Below, piece after piece: positions 53,736-63,194 of a DNA stretch of 64,000 bases. Position numbers and translations under genes: made by a program. The notes below the pieces were generated by a model, which saw nothing but the letters and a program-made list of their open reading frames with translations, had not been told where the DNA came from and ran no database searches. Origin of the DNA: Mesorhizobium denitrificans (GTDB lineage: Bacteria > Pseudomonadota > Alphaproteobacteria > Rhizobiales > Rhizobiaceae); NCBI RefSeq assembly GCF_003403035.1, contig NZ_QURN01000005.1:248001-312000 (forward strand), given 5' to 3'. Each line of letters begins with the position of its first letter. The stretch's first letter is position 1.

Positions 53736-56700
53736 ATGAAACTGCGCTTGCTTTTCGGCCTGCTCGCGGCGACGATTTTGTGGCTCGCTCCTGCCCAAGC
53801 ACAGGAGCGGCAAATCACAACCACTCAAAACAGCGATTATTTCGGATTCGATCTTCGCGCCGAGCGGGACGTATCGCTTGATGATTGCAAGGCAATCTGC
53901 ATCTCTGAGCAAGCCTGCAAAGCATTTACTTATAACGTGAAAGCGCGCTGGTGCTTCCTGAAATCAGACTTCCGCGAAATTAAGCCTTTCAACGGCGCCG
54001 TAGCAGGCAAGGTTGTGGAAGCGGCGGCAGCACCAGACATCGGCGCCGCCCCTGCCCTCAGCTTTATAACGGCTTCAATGAGCGATGAAGCAGCAGCGCT
54101 TCGCCGCGAGCGCGCCGCTGCGACCAAAGACAGTAACGGGCTTGGGCTTTCCGGACTTGTCGCAGCGGGCGACACCGCAATGGCCGCGAGCGACCCACGC
54201 ACCGCAATGGACCAGTTTGCGCGCGCGCTGACATTATCGACGGACGACAGTGCGATCTGGACGAAATATGCGCGCGCGATTGTTAGCGTACAGCCTGCTA
54301 ACGGCTCGGAGACCTACACACTGCAACGCAACGGGACGGCGGCTGCTATAAACGGCTACACCACCTCACACACCACGAACGACCGCGCAGCAGCGCTGGC
54401 AGTGCTGGCCGCGGCGCTCGATAAGCGCGACCAGTTCCGCCCCGCCCTGCAAGCCTATGAGGCGAGCCTTGCGCTCGTGAACAATTCCTCGCTGCGCGCC
54501 GAATATGAAGATTTGAAAGCGCGGAAGGGTTTCCGCATCGTAGATCACTCGGTGGATTCAGATAATTCGTCGCCGCGGGTCTGCGCGCAGTTCTCGGAGG
54601 ACTTGACCAAAGCCGGCGTAGATTTTGCACCCTTCGTAAGCGTGGATGGTCAAGCGCCACAGTCAGTTGAGGCATCCGGGCGTCAAATTTGCGTGGGCGG
54701 GCTGGAGCACGGCCACAATTATCGCGTGACTTATCGGCAAGGCATTCCCGCGCAGATTGGCGAAGTGACAACAGTGCCAACCGTGCTCAATATCTACATG
54801 CCGGATCGCGTGCAATCGGCCCGCTTCACTGGTGACAGTTTTGTGCTTCCCGCGACGGGGCGTCGCGGCATTCCGCTCGTGACCGTCAACATGGATAAGG
54901 CCAAGCTTGAGCTTTACCGCATCGGCGACCGCTCACTGGCGCAACTCCTGACCGGCTATCAATTCCTGCGGCAGCTTGATGGATACGATATCAGCAATGT
55001 TTCGGAATCCCTCGGTACCCCCGTCTGGAAGGGTGAGATCGACATCACCAACCAGTTGAACAAGGAGGTGACAACTTCCTTCCCGGTGGACGAAGCCATC
55101 CCGCAGCGCAAGCCCGGCGTCTACGTGCTGACGGCGCAGCCGGACAAGGCGGGCGAAGATTACGATTCCCGAGCCACACAATGGTTTGTTGTTTCTGACA
55201 TCGGTCTTTCGACGTTGACAGGCCAAGACGGCCTCAACGTGTTCGCTCGTTCGCTAGGTACCGCCAAACCGCTTTCCGGCGTGGAACTGACCCTACTTGC
55301 CCGCAATAACGAAGTACTGGGCAAGGCCACAACCGACGCTGATGGTCGCGCGACCTTCAGCGCCGGTCTGACACGCGGCGAAGAAAGCATGGTTCCCGCC
55401 GTGCTGACCGCCAGCGCGAGCGGTGGCGATGACTTCGTGTTCCTCGACATGACCAAGGCGGGCTTCGACCTTTCGGATCGTGGCGTGGAAGGTCGCAACG
55501 CACCCGGCGCGCTGGACGTCTACGCTTGGACAGAGCGCGGCATTTACCGCGTTGGCGAAACCGTGCATGCGTCCGCTCTTGCGCGCAACGATGCGGCGAA
55601 GGCCGTTCCCAAACTGCCGCTCACCTTCATCTTCACGCGGCCTGATGGTGTCGAAGACAGGCGCATTGTTTCTGACGGTGCGAATGCAGGCGGCCACAAT
55701 GTTGAATTTCCGCTGACCGCCAGCGCCATGCGCGGCACCTGGACGATGAACATCTACACCGACCCGAAGGAAGCTTCGGTCGCGTCGCAGATGTTCCTCG
55801 TTGAGGACTTCGTGCCGGATCGCATCGAGTTCACGCTGACTTCAGATCGGGACGAAATCGCTCCCGGCGAAACCGCAAATATCACTGTAGATGGGCGTTT
55901 CCTCTACGGTGCGCCCGCTGCTGGTCTGGCGCTTGAAGGCGACGTGCGCTTGAACACGACGCGCGACTGGAAGCGTTTCCCCGGCTACGCGTTCGGCCTT
56001 GAGGATGAAGAACAAGGCGACGCGATCCAGCAGCCACTCGCGGATCTTCCGCTGGTGGGCGATGACGGCAAAGCCACCTTCCCTGTTTCCATCGAACAAC
56101 TACCCTCCACAACACGTCTGATAAATGCAGGTGTCACCGTACGTATGCGCGAAGGCGGTGGGCGGGCGGTTGAAGAGAAGCTGGACCTCGCCATTCGCCC
56201 GCAGACCGATATGGTCGGTATCAAGCCGAGCTTCGAGGGCGACTCTGTTCCACAAGGCGGCACTGCGACGTTCGACGTGATTGCCGTGCAGCCGGATGGA
56301 ACGCGCAAGGCGTCCAAGGGCATGATCTGGACACTCGTAAAGCTGGATCGCCAATATCAATGGTATCGGTCTGACGGCTCGTGGAACTACGAACCGGTGA
56401 CGCTGACAAAAGCGGTAGGCAATGGCACGGTGGATGTATCTGCCGATGCATCCGGCAAAATCAGCATGCCGGTCGATTGGGGACGCTATCGGCTTGAGGT
56501 CGAAGCTGCGGACGGCAGCGGTCAGCCTGCAAGCTATGAATTCGATGCTGGATGGTATGTCGAAGCCACTTCCACGGAAACACCGGATGGTCTGGAAGTC
56601 GCGCTGGATAAGGAAGAATACAAGCGCGGCGAAACGGCCAAGCTGAGAGTTTCGCCGCGCTTCGCTGGCGAACTATTGGTCGCGATTGGAGCGGATCGAC

Positions 56701-59195
56701 TCTACCGCACGATCAACGTTTCGGTTCCAAAGGAGGGCGCTACGGTCGATATTCCGGTCGAAGCGGATTGGGGAGCAGGCGCATACATCACCGCCACGCT
56801 ATTTCGCCCCGGCGAAACGCAGGAATCGCGCATGCCAGCGCGCGCGATCGGTCTGAAATGGCTGTCGGTAGATCCCGAACAGCGGGCATTAAATGTGACG
56901 CTTGGCGCGCCTGAAAAATCCACTCCGAACGCCAGGCTTTCAGTCCCCGTTTCAGTTGATGGTGCAGCAGGCAAGGAAGCCTATGCTACCGTTGCTGCCG
57001 TAGATGTAGGCATACTCAACTTGACGAACTACAAGGCGCCGGATGCAGTCGATTGGTATTTCGGCCAACGTAAACTCGGCCTTGAAATCCGCGACCTCTA
57101 TGGCCGCTTGATCGACGGTTCCCTGGGCGTTGCGGGCAAGTTGCGTACGGGCGGCGACGGCGCGCAAATGACCTCGCAAGGCAGCCCGCCGAAAGGCAAG
57201 CTGGTCGCGCTTTTCTCCGGGCCGGTAAAGCTTGATGCGGAAGGAAAAGCGACGGTCGATTTCGCCATTCCGCAGTTCAACGGAACCGTTCGGCTGATGG
57301 CCGTTGCGTGGACCGATGACGGTGTGGGCAACGCTGAACAGGATGTCATCGTGCGCGAGCCTGTTGTCATCACAGCTGGTTTGCCGCGATTCATGGCGCC
57401 CGGCGACCGAGCCGAACTGCGCCTCGATATCGCGAACACCGATGCTCCAGACGGCGAATATACGCTTGGCATCGAAGCCCAAGGCGGCATTCTTGCAGGC
57501 GGGCCAAACATACCTGACACAGTACAACTCACCGCAGGCAAGCGGGAATCTCTGATCGTTCCACTCCGCGCCGATACGATTGGCGACAGCCAACTAACCC
57601 TGCGCATTTCGCGCGATGGCGGGCCTAACGTAGAGCAAGTGCTGGATTTGCCAGTGCGCCCCGCGCAACTGCCTGTCACTCAACGGTTGGTGGTCGATCT
57701 TGGACCGAACGGCAAGAGCCTCAAGGTGGACCGCGAATTGCTGGCCGCAAGCCTTATCGAAGGCGCGACCGTTAGCGTCGGCGTTTCGCCCTCGGCGGCG
57801 CTGGACGTGCCATCGCTCCTCATGGCGCTCGACCGCTATCCTTATGGCTGCGCGGAACAGACAACCAGTCGCGCCCTGCCACTGCTCTATGTCAACGACA
57901 TGGCCGGTGAAGCCGGAATGCGTGATGATCCAGACCTGGGCAAGCGCGTGCAAGACGCGATCTATCGCGTGTTGAACTATCAATCATCAAGCGGCAGCTT
58001 TGGACTTTGGTCGCCGGGCTCGGGCGATTTGTGGCTGGATTCCTATGTTACGGACTTCTTGAGCCGCGCTCGCGAAGCGAATTATGACGTGCCGCGTGAG
58101 GCCATGCTTCAAGCGCTGAACAACCTTCAGAACTCGATCGGCTATGATGCCGACGTGGAGGATCGGGGCACGGAAATCGCTTATGCGATTTATGTGCTGG
58201 CGCGCAACAAGCGCGCTGCTATTGGCGATCTGCGCTACTATACCGACACCAAGCTTGAGGCCTTCAGCAGCCCAATGGCGGTGGCCCAACTTGCAGCAGC
58301 GCTTTCGCTTTATGGCGACGTGGAGCGTTCGAACCAGACCTTCTCGGCAGCGCTTACACTTGCAAAGTCTCAGCCGGAATATGATTGGTATCGTTCAGAC
58401 TATGGCTCGAAGCTGCGCGACGGGGCAGCGATGCTATCGCTTGCTGCCGAAAGCCAGCCCGCTCCATCGGTTCTGCCGGAACTGGTGAAGTATGTCTCCG
58501 ACGAGCGTCCGCGCGTGCGCTGGACCAGCACGCAGGATCAGGCTTGGCTGTTGCTTGCGGCGCGCGCACTGAAAACGCAGGGCGATGACATCACGCTCGA
58601 CGTGAACGGCTCGCCTCAAAAGGGCGTTTATGCAAATCGCGTGACAGGTGAATCGCTGGTCGATAGCCCGATCAGCATCACCAATACAGGCGCACGGCCT
58701 GTGCAGGCGGTCGTGACAACAGTTGCAACTCCGCGCGAGCCCCTGCCCGCAGGCGGCGACGGCTTTACCATCTCGCGCGCCTATTACCGGCTGGATGGCA
58801 GCGAGGCCAACATCAGCGAGACCAGGCAAAACGAGCGGTTCGTTGTTGTGCTTTCGGTCACGGAAGACAATGAATGGCCGTCGCGCGTTCTGGTCAACGA
58901 CCTGCTGCCCGCAGGATTTGAGATCGACAATCCAGGTCTGGTATCCAGCGCGGAGCTCTCGAATTTCGAGTGGCTGGCACAGACGCAAGCCGCGCATCTT
59001 GAATTCCGCGATGATCGGTTCGTGGCGGCATTCGATCGGACTGGCTCTGAGGATCGCAGCTTCACACTGGCCTATGTAGTGAGAGCCGTGACGCCGGGCG
59101 TTTACACGCTCCCCGCCGCGAGTGTGGAGGATATGTACCGCCCACAATTCTCGGCTCGAACCGCGATGGGCATGATGGAGATAAAGGCGGAATAG
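53736..59195 (+). CDS. Bacterial alpha-2-macroglobulin with PAN domain and thioester
   Basis: The 1819-residue periplasmic protein traps proteases and is a partner of PBP1c. It starts at ATG 53736 behind GGAGGGGG; the signal peptide MKLRLLFGLLAATILWLAPA ends in AQAQ, an ordinary signal peptidase I site without a lipobox. A PAN/apple-like domain (about 25-85; LDDCKAICISEQACKAFTYN) is followed by MG repeats, the bait region and the thioester YGCAEQTTS (Cys1372) in the TED domain, then a C-terminal receptor-like domain. E. coli YfhM is a lipoprotein; lack of an acyl anchor here is a difference. pbpC follows 30 bases later. Confidence 0.93.
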   Translation: MKLRLLFGLLAATILWLAPAQAQERQITTTQNSDYFGFDLRAERDVSLDDCKAICISEQACKAFTYNVKARWCFLKSDFREIKPFNGAVAGKVVEAAAAPDIGAAPALSFITASMSDEAAALRRERAAATKDSNGLGLSGLVAAGDTAMAASDPRTAMDQFARALTLSTDDSAIWTKYARAIVSVQPANGSETYTLQRNGTAAAINGYTTSHTTNDRAAALAVLAAALDKRDQFRPALQAYEASLALVNNSSLRAEYEDLKARKGFRIVDHSVDSDNSSPRVCAQFSEDLTKAGVDFAPFVSVDGQAPQSVEASGRQICVGGLEHGHNYRVTYRQGIPAQIGEVTTVPTVLNIYMPDRVQSARFTGDSFVLPATGRRGIPLVTVNMDKAKLELYRIGDRSLAQLLTGYQFLRQLDGYDISNVSESLGTPVWKGEIDITNQLNKEVTTSFPVDEAIPQRKPGVYVLTAQPDKAGEDYDSRATQWFVVSDIGLSTLTGQDGLNVFARSLGTAKPLSGVELTLLARNNEVLGKATTDADGRATFSAGLTRGEESMVPAVLTASASGGDDFVFLDMTKAGFDLSDRGVEGRNAPGALDVYAWTERGIYRVGETVHASALARNDAAKAVPKLPLTFIFTRPDGVEDRRIVSDGANAGGHNVEFPLTASAMRGTWTMNIYTDPKEASVASQMFLVEDFVPDRIEFTLTSDRDEIAPGETANITVDGRFLYGAPAAGLALEGDVRLNTTRDWKRFPGYAFGLEDEEQGDAIQQPLADLPLVGDDGKATFPVSIEQLPSTTRLINAGVTVRMREGGGRAVEEKLDLAIRPQTDMVGIKPSFEGDSVPQGGTATFDVIAVQPDGTRKASKGMIWTLVKLDRQYQWYRSDGSWNYEPVTLTKAVGNGTVDVSADASGKISMPVDWGRYRLEVEAADGSGQPASYEFDAGWYVEATSTETPDGLEVALDKEEYKRGETAKLRVSPRFAGELLVAIGADRLYRTINVSVPKEGATVDIPVEADWGAGAYITATLFRPGETQESRMPARAIGLKWLSVDPEQRALNVTLGAPEKSTPNARLSVPVSVDGAAGKEAYATVAAVDVGILNLTNYKAPDAVDWYFGQRKLGLEIRDLYGRLIDGSLGVAGKLRTGGDGAQMTSQGSPPKGKLVALFSGPVKLDAEGKATVDFAIPQFNGTVRLMAVAWTDDGVGNAEQDVIVREPVVITAGLPRFMAPGDRAELRLDIANTDAPDGEYTLGIEAQGGILAGGPNIPDTVQLTAGKRESLIVPLRADTIGDSQLTLRISRDGGPNVEQVLDLPVRPAQLPVTQRLVVDLGPNGKSLKVDRELLAASLIEGATVSVGVSPSAALDVPSLLMALDRYPYGCAEQTTSRALPLLYVNDMAGEAGMRDDPDLGKRVQDAIYRVLNYQSSSGSFGLWSPGSGDLWLDSYVTDFLSRAREANYDVPREAMLQALNNLQNSIGYDADVEDRGTEIAYAIYVLARNKRAAIGDLRYYTDTKLEAFSSPMAVAQLAAALSLYGDVERSNQTFSAALTLAKSQPEYDWYRSDYGSKLRDGAAMLSLAAESQPAPSVLPELVKYVSDERPRVRWTSTQDQAWLLLAARALKTQGDDITLDVNGSPQKGVYANRVTGESLVDSPISITNTGARPVQAVVTTVATPREPLPAGGDGFTISRAYYRLDGSEANISETRQNERFVVVLSVTEDNEWPSRVLVNDLLPAGFEIDNPGLVSSAELSNFEWLAQTQAAHLEFRDDRFVAAFDRTGSEDRSFTLAYVVRAVTPGVYTLPAASVEDMYRPQFSARTAMGMMEIKAE

Positions 59196-59225
59196 ACCGA
59201 GCAGAATTGTGATGGTGTACCGACA

Positions 59226-61295
59226 ATGCGGCGGGTGAGTTGGATAATCGCAGGGACGGCAGCAGTCGTCGCTGGCGGTTGGCTCACCTTCGAATGGGCG
59301 GACCGGGCTTTTCCGCCACCGCTGCCGGAACGCCTCGACATCTCTACCGAGGTTCATGACCGCGACGGAGAGTTGCTTCGCGCATTCGCTACCCTTGATG
59401 GCAGATGGCGGCTGAACACCACCACCGATCAGGTGGATCGCAAGTTAGTCAACATGCTGATCGCCTATGAGGACAAGCGCTTTTTCGACCATTCCGGCGT
59501 GGATCTTCTCGCGCTCGCTCGCGCAGCCTTTCAGTTCGCCAGCAATGGCCGCATCGTATCCGGAGGATCGACGCTTTCCATGCAGGTCGCTAGGCTGATA
59601 GAGCCGCGCCAGAGCCGCAGCCTGTGGGCAAAGGCGCGGCAGCTTTTTCGCGCAGTCCAGATTGAGCGTCGATTGAGCAAGCATGAAATTCTGGAACGCT
59701 ATCTGACACTCGCACCCTATGGCGGCAATCTTGAAAGCGTGCGCGCGGCATCGCTCGCTTACTTCGGCAAGGAGCCGAAACGCCTGACGATTTCGGAAGC
59801 GGCCCTTCTGGTTGCGTTGCCTCAACTTCCCGAGCGCCGCCGTCCCGACCGGTATCCCGACAACGCGCGCACCGCACGTGACCGCGTTCTGGCTCGCATG
59901 GTCAGCGCAGGCATGATCGATCAACGCGAGGCTGATCGCGCAGCAAAAGAAGCGCTGCCAGAAAAGCGGCTCGCGCTGCCGCTCCTGGCGCCGCACGCTT
60001 CCGAAACGGCGGTGCGCAACGCTCCCTCGGAAGCTACGCGTCAACTGACGCTCACCAAGGCAGTCCAGCAAAATCTGGAGGCGGTCGCGCGGGAATCTGC
60101 TCAAAAGCTCGGTGTTCGCCTTTCTGTCGCGATGGTGCTCGCCGACGCAACGACAGGCGATATTCTGGCCGAAGTGGGCTCTGCGGATTTCTTCAATGCC
60201 AGCCGGTTCGGCTGGATCGACATGACAAAGGTCGTGCGCTCCCCAGGGTCGACACTCAAACCGTTCATCTATGGCCTTGCTTTTGAACAGGGACTGATAG
60301 CGCAAGAAACGATGATCGAAGATCGGCCATCGGACTTCGCGGGCTACCGCCCGCGCAATTTCGATATGGCCTATCAGGGAGACGTTACGATCCGCGAAGC
60401 GTTGCAGCTTTCGCTCAACGTACCATCCGTAAAGCTTCTGGATGCTGTCGGTCCTGCGCGATTGGTAGCCCGCTTCCGGCAATCCGGTGTGACGCCAATG
60501 CTGCCGCACGACGAGCCGCCGGGATTGGCCATCGCACTTGGCGGTGTCGGCATGTCGCTGCGCGATCTGGTGCAGCTCTATACCGGCCTCGCCAATCGCG
60601 GACAGGTGCGCGCGCTGCACGACGGCACTGAAAAGCAGAAACCGGAAAATCCTGCCCAATATCTGCTGGATCGACGCGCGACATGGCAGGTTGGCGACAT
60701 TCTATCCGGGGTCGTGCCGCCACAAGGCGCAGCACGGCGCGGCATCGCTTACAAGACCGGCACATCCTACGGCTATCGCGATGCGTGGTCGGTGGGGTTC
60801 GACGGACGCTATGTACTCGGCGTCTGGACGGGCCGCGCCGACGGGCAACCAGTGCCTGGCATTTCCGGCTATGTCTCGGCTGCTCCAATTTTGTTCGAGG
60901 CGTTCGAGCGTTCAGGTCTCGCCGCAGTGCCATTGCCCCCCGCTCCGGCTGGCGCGCTGCGTCAAGCGCCAGACCAATTGCCCGTTACCATGCGGCGGTT
61001 CGGCACAGATGGCGGACTGACAATAATTGCGGCGACGGAACCGGCGCCGCGCATCGTTTTCCCGCCAGACGGCGCGCATATTGCCATAGGCGATGACGCC
61101 GCAGATACCATGCCGGTTGTGCTGAAACTTCAAGGCGGGCGCGCGCCTTTCCGATGGCTGGCGAATGGCAAGCCATTGTCAACGCCAGATCGACGCCGCG
61201 CTTCCCAGTGGCAACCGGATGGACGCGGTTACTCCACTCTTACGGTGATAGACGCGGCTGGCCGCGCAGCCAGCGTGCGCATTTTCGTTGAATAA
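59226..61295 (+). CDS. pbpC: Penicillin-binding protein 1C (bifunctional class A PBP)
   Basis: The 689-residue protein has one N-terminal membrane anchor, a GT51 glycosyltransferase domain (about 40-215; YEDKRFFDHSGVD with the catalytic Glu, GGSTLSMQVARL, ERYLTLAPYGGNLESV), a transpeptidase domain with STLK (Ser342), SLN (about 398-400) and KTGTSYG, and a C-terminal BiPBP_C domain (about 600-689). It polymerises and cross-links peptidoglycan and is thought to work with the alpha-2-macroglobulin as a repair and defence pair. The genes are in the same order and direction. Confidence 0.95.
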   Translation: MRRVSWIIAGTAAVVAGGWLTFEWADRAFPPPLPERLDISTEVHDRDGELLRAFATLDGRWRLNTTTDQVDRKLVNMLIAYEDKRFFDHSGVDLLALARAAFQFASNGRIVSGGSTLSMQVARLIEPRQSRSLWAKARQLFRAVQIERRLSKHEILERYLTLAPYGGNLESVRAASLAYFGKEPKRLTISEAALLVALPQLPERRRPDRYPDNARTARDRVLARMVSAGMIDQREADRAAKEALPEKRLALPLLAPHASETAVRNAPSEATRQLTLTKAVQQNLEAVARESAQKLGVRLSVAMVLADATTGDILAEVGSADFFNASRFGWIDMTKVVRSPGSTLKPFIYGLAFEQGLIAQETMIEDRPSDFAGYRPRNFDMAYQGDVTIREALQLSLNVPSVKLLDAVGPARLVARFRQSGVTPMLPHDEPPGLAIALGGVGMSLRDLVQLYTGLANRGQVRALHDGTEKQKPENPAQYLLDRRATWQVGDILSGVVPPQGAARRGIAYKTGTSYGYRDAWSVGFDGRYVLGVWTGRADGQPVPGISGYVSAAPILFEAFERSGLAAVPLPPAPAGALRQAPDQLPVTMRRFGTDGGLTIIAATEPAPRIVFPPDGAHIAIGDDAADTMPVVLKLQGGRAPFRWLANGKPLSTPDRRRASQWQPDGRGYSTLTVIDAAGRAASVRIFVE

Positions 61296-61332
61296 CAATT
61301 GATTACGCACATTGCCGGAATCAAGCTGCGAG

Positions 61333-63102
61333 CTATTGCAGTGGCCAAACGAACATTAGCGCTGGTACGCCAACCAGAATGACCAGAACAGATAGCGGCA
61401 AGCCTAGACGCGGGTAGTCGCTGAAACGATATCCACCCGGAGCCATAACCAGCGTATTGCATTGATGACCAATGGGCGTGAGGAAATCGCAACCCGCACC
61501 AATCGCAACGGCCATCAAAAACGCTTCCGGCTTGAAGTGGAGGCTGGTAGCAAACGATGCCGCGATGGGTGCCATGACCAACACGGTCGCGGCGTTGTTG
61601 AGGAAAGGTGTGATCGCCATCGCCGCGATCATGATTAGCGCCAGAGAGCCATAGGGCGGCAAGCTCATACCGACTTCCGCCAGCCATTTGGCGATAACAT
61701 CGGTCGCACCGGTTTTGCGCAGTGAGTCGCTGACTGGGATAAGCGTTGCCAGCATCACCAAAATTGGCCCATCCATCGCCCAATAGACTTCGCGGCTAGG
61801 GATGACCTTCAACAACACCATCGTCACGGCAGCGGCAAAGAACGAAATACCTACTGGCAACAGGCCAATAGCCGTCGCGCCCATTGCCGTAACGAGGATC
61901 AGAAGGGGAATAAGACCATTGCGCGCGCTGCCGAGTTTCACCGCTCGCTCCGCCAGCGGCAGCAACCCGAAATCGCGCAGCAATTCAGGCAGGCTCGCGC
62001 GGTCGCCCTGAAGCACAATCACGTCGCCCAGCCGGAGCGTGACCTGTCCCAGACGCTCGGTGAGGCGCTCACCTCTACGGCTCACTGCGAGGAGATTGAC
62101 ATTGTAACGCTCGAAAAGATTTAGCCGCTGTGCGGACCAGCCGATCAATGGCGAGCCTTCCGCAACAACGGCTTCAATCGCACCAAGCTCACCGCCATTG
62201 CTGACAGCTTGGCGCTCATTGGTGAGGCTGAGTTTCGACTGCGCGACCAGTCGGTGAAGCGATTCATGATCACCTTCGAGCAGCAATATGTCGCCTTCTT
62301 TAAGGACCGCATCTGGCAGCGGCGCAATGCGCAGATCATTTGCGCGCATGATGGAGGTCACGCGCGTATCGCCCTGCGCTAGCTTCATCAGATCGCCAAC
62401 GGTTTTGCCAACAATCGTCGAGCCTGCGAGAACTCTTGCCTCTGATATATAATCTTCGATCTTGATGGCTTCATGGATATCCGCGCCTTGGCGGTGACGG
62501 ATTGGCACCAGCCACCAAAACAGCACGAGAAACACAACACCGACAACTGCGAGTATCGCACCAACCGGCGTGAAATCGAACATCGTGAAGGCCGTTCCAG
62601 TCATGTCTTTGCGGATGCCAGAAACGACGATATTCGGCGAGGTGCCGATTTGCGTCATGAGGCCACCAAGCAACGAGCCAAACGCCATCGGCATAAGAAA
62701 TACCGACGGAGATGTATTGGACCGCCGCGCGAACTGGAACGCTATAGGGATCATGATCGCCAATGCGCCAATATTCTTGACGAAGGCGGACATAATCGTA
62801 ACGGCGATAACCAATATTGCGAGTTGCGCCCGCACCGACGAAACGTTCGGCGCAATGCGCTGGATAACCAGCTCCATTATGCCGGAGCGCGCGACGCCAG
62901 CGCTGACCAGTAGAGCCGAGCCTACGATAATGACGATGTCGTTGGAGAAACCTGTAAACGCGTCCTCGAATGGCACCACGCCCAATGCCAAGGATAGGAG
63001 AAGTGCACCTGCAGCAACCAGATCATAGCGGTACTTGCCCCAGATGAACGCCGCCATCATCAGCACGATAACCGCGATCGAGAGCCACTGCGCCATATTC
63101 AT
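61333..63102 (-). CDS. SLC13/DASS-family permease with two TrkA-C (RCK_C) domains
   Basis: From the ATG at 63102 (GGAGG about ten bases upstream) the 589-residue protein has two membrane halves (about 5-180 and 375-589) flanking a soluble middle with two RCK_C domains (about 195-275 and 290-375). The membrane part shows the SLC13 wording SALLVSAGVARSGIMEL and AITPFLNNAATVLVMAP. Members move dicarboxylates, sulfate or other anions with Na+; this fused layout is like YfbS-type proteins. An upstream start at 63198 would add 32 non-membrane residues and overlap tamB, so it is rejected. Substrate unknown. Confidence 0.88.
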   Translation of the reverse strand: MNMAQWLSIAVIVLMMAAFIWGKYRYDLVAAGALLLSLALGVVPFEDAFTGFSNDIVIIVGSALLVSAGVARSGIMELVIQRIAPNVSSVRAQLAILVIAVTIMSAFVKNIGALAIMIPIAFQFARRSNTSPSVFLMPMAFGSLLGGLMTQIGTSPNIVVSGIRKDMTGTAFTMFDFTPVGAILAVVGVVFLVLFWWLVPIRHRQGADIHEAIKIEDYISEARVLAGSTIVGKTVGDLMKLAQGDTRVTSIMRANDLRIAPLPDAVLKEGDILLLEGDHESLHRLVAQSKLSLTNERQAVSNGGELGAIEAVVAEGSPLIGWSAQRLNLFERYNVNLLAVSRRGERLTERLGQVTLRLGDVIVLQGDRASLPELLRDFGLLPLAERAVKLGSARNGLIPLLILVTAMGATAIGLLPVGISFFAAAVTMVLLKVIPSREVYWAMDGPILVMLATLIPVSDSLRKTGATDVIAKWLAEVGMSLPPYGSLALIMIAAMAITPFLNNAATVLVMAPIAASFATSLHFKPEAFLMAVAIGAGCDFLTPIGHQCNTLVMAPGGYRFSDYPRLGLPLSVLVILVGVPALMFVWPLQ

Positions 63103-63194
63103 GCGAGCTTTTCCTCCCCGCGGTGCGACCAGCAAAAAATCAATGCTTTGAAAGCACGATTGGTTGCGCCGATTACGCCAACCTGCCGGAAGGC

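Noticed and set aside
59445-60659. 404-codon open frame opposite pbpC
   Set aside because: Antisense to the GT51 and transpeptidase domains and without domain content; a coding shadow.
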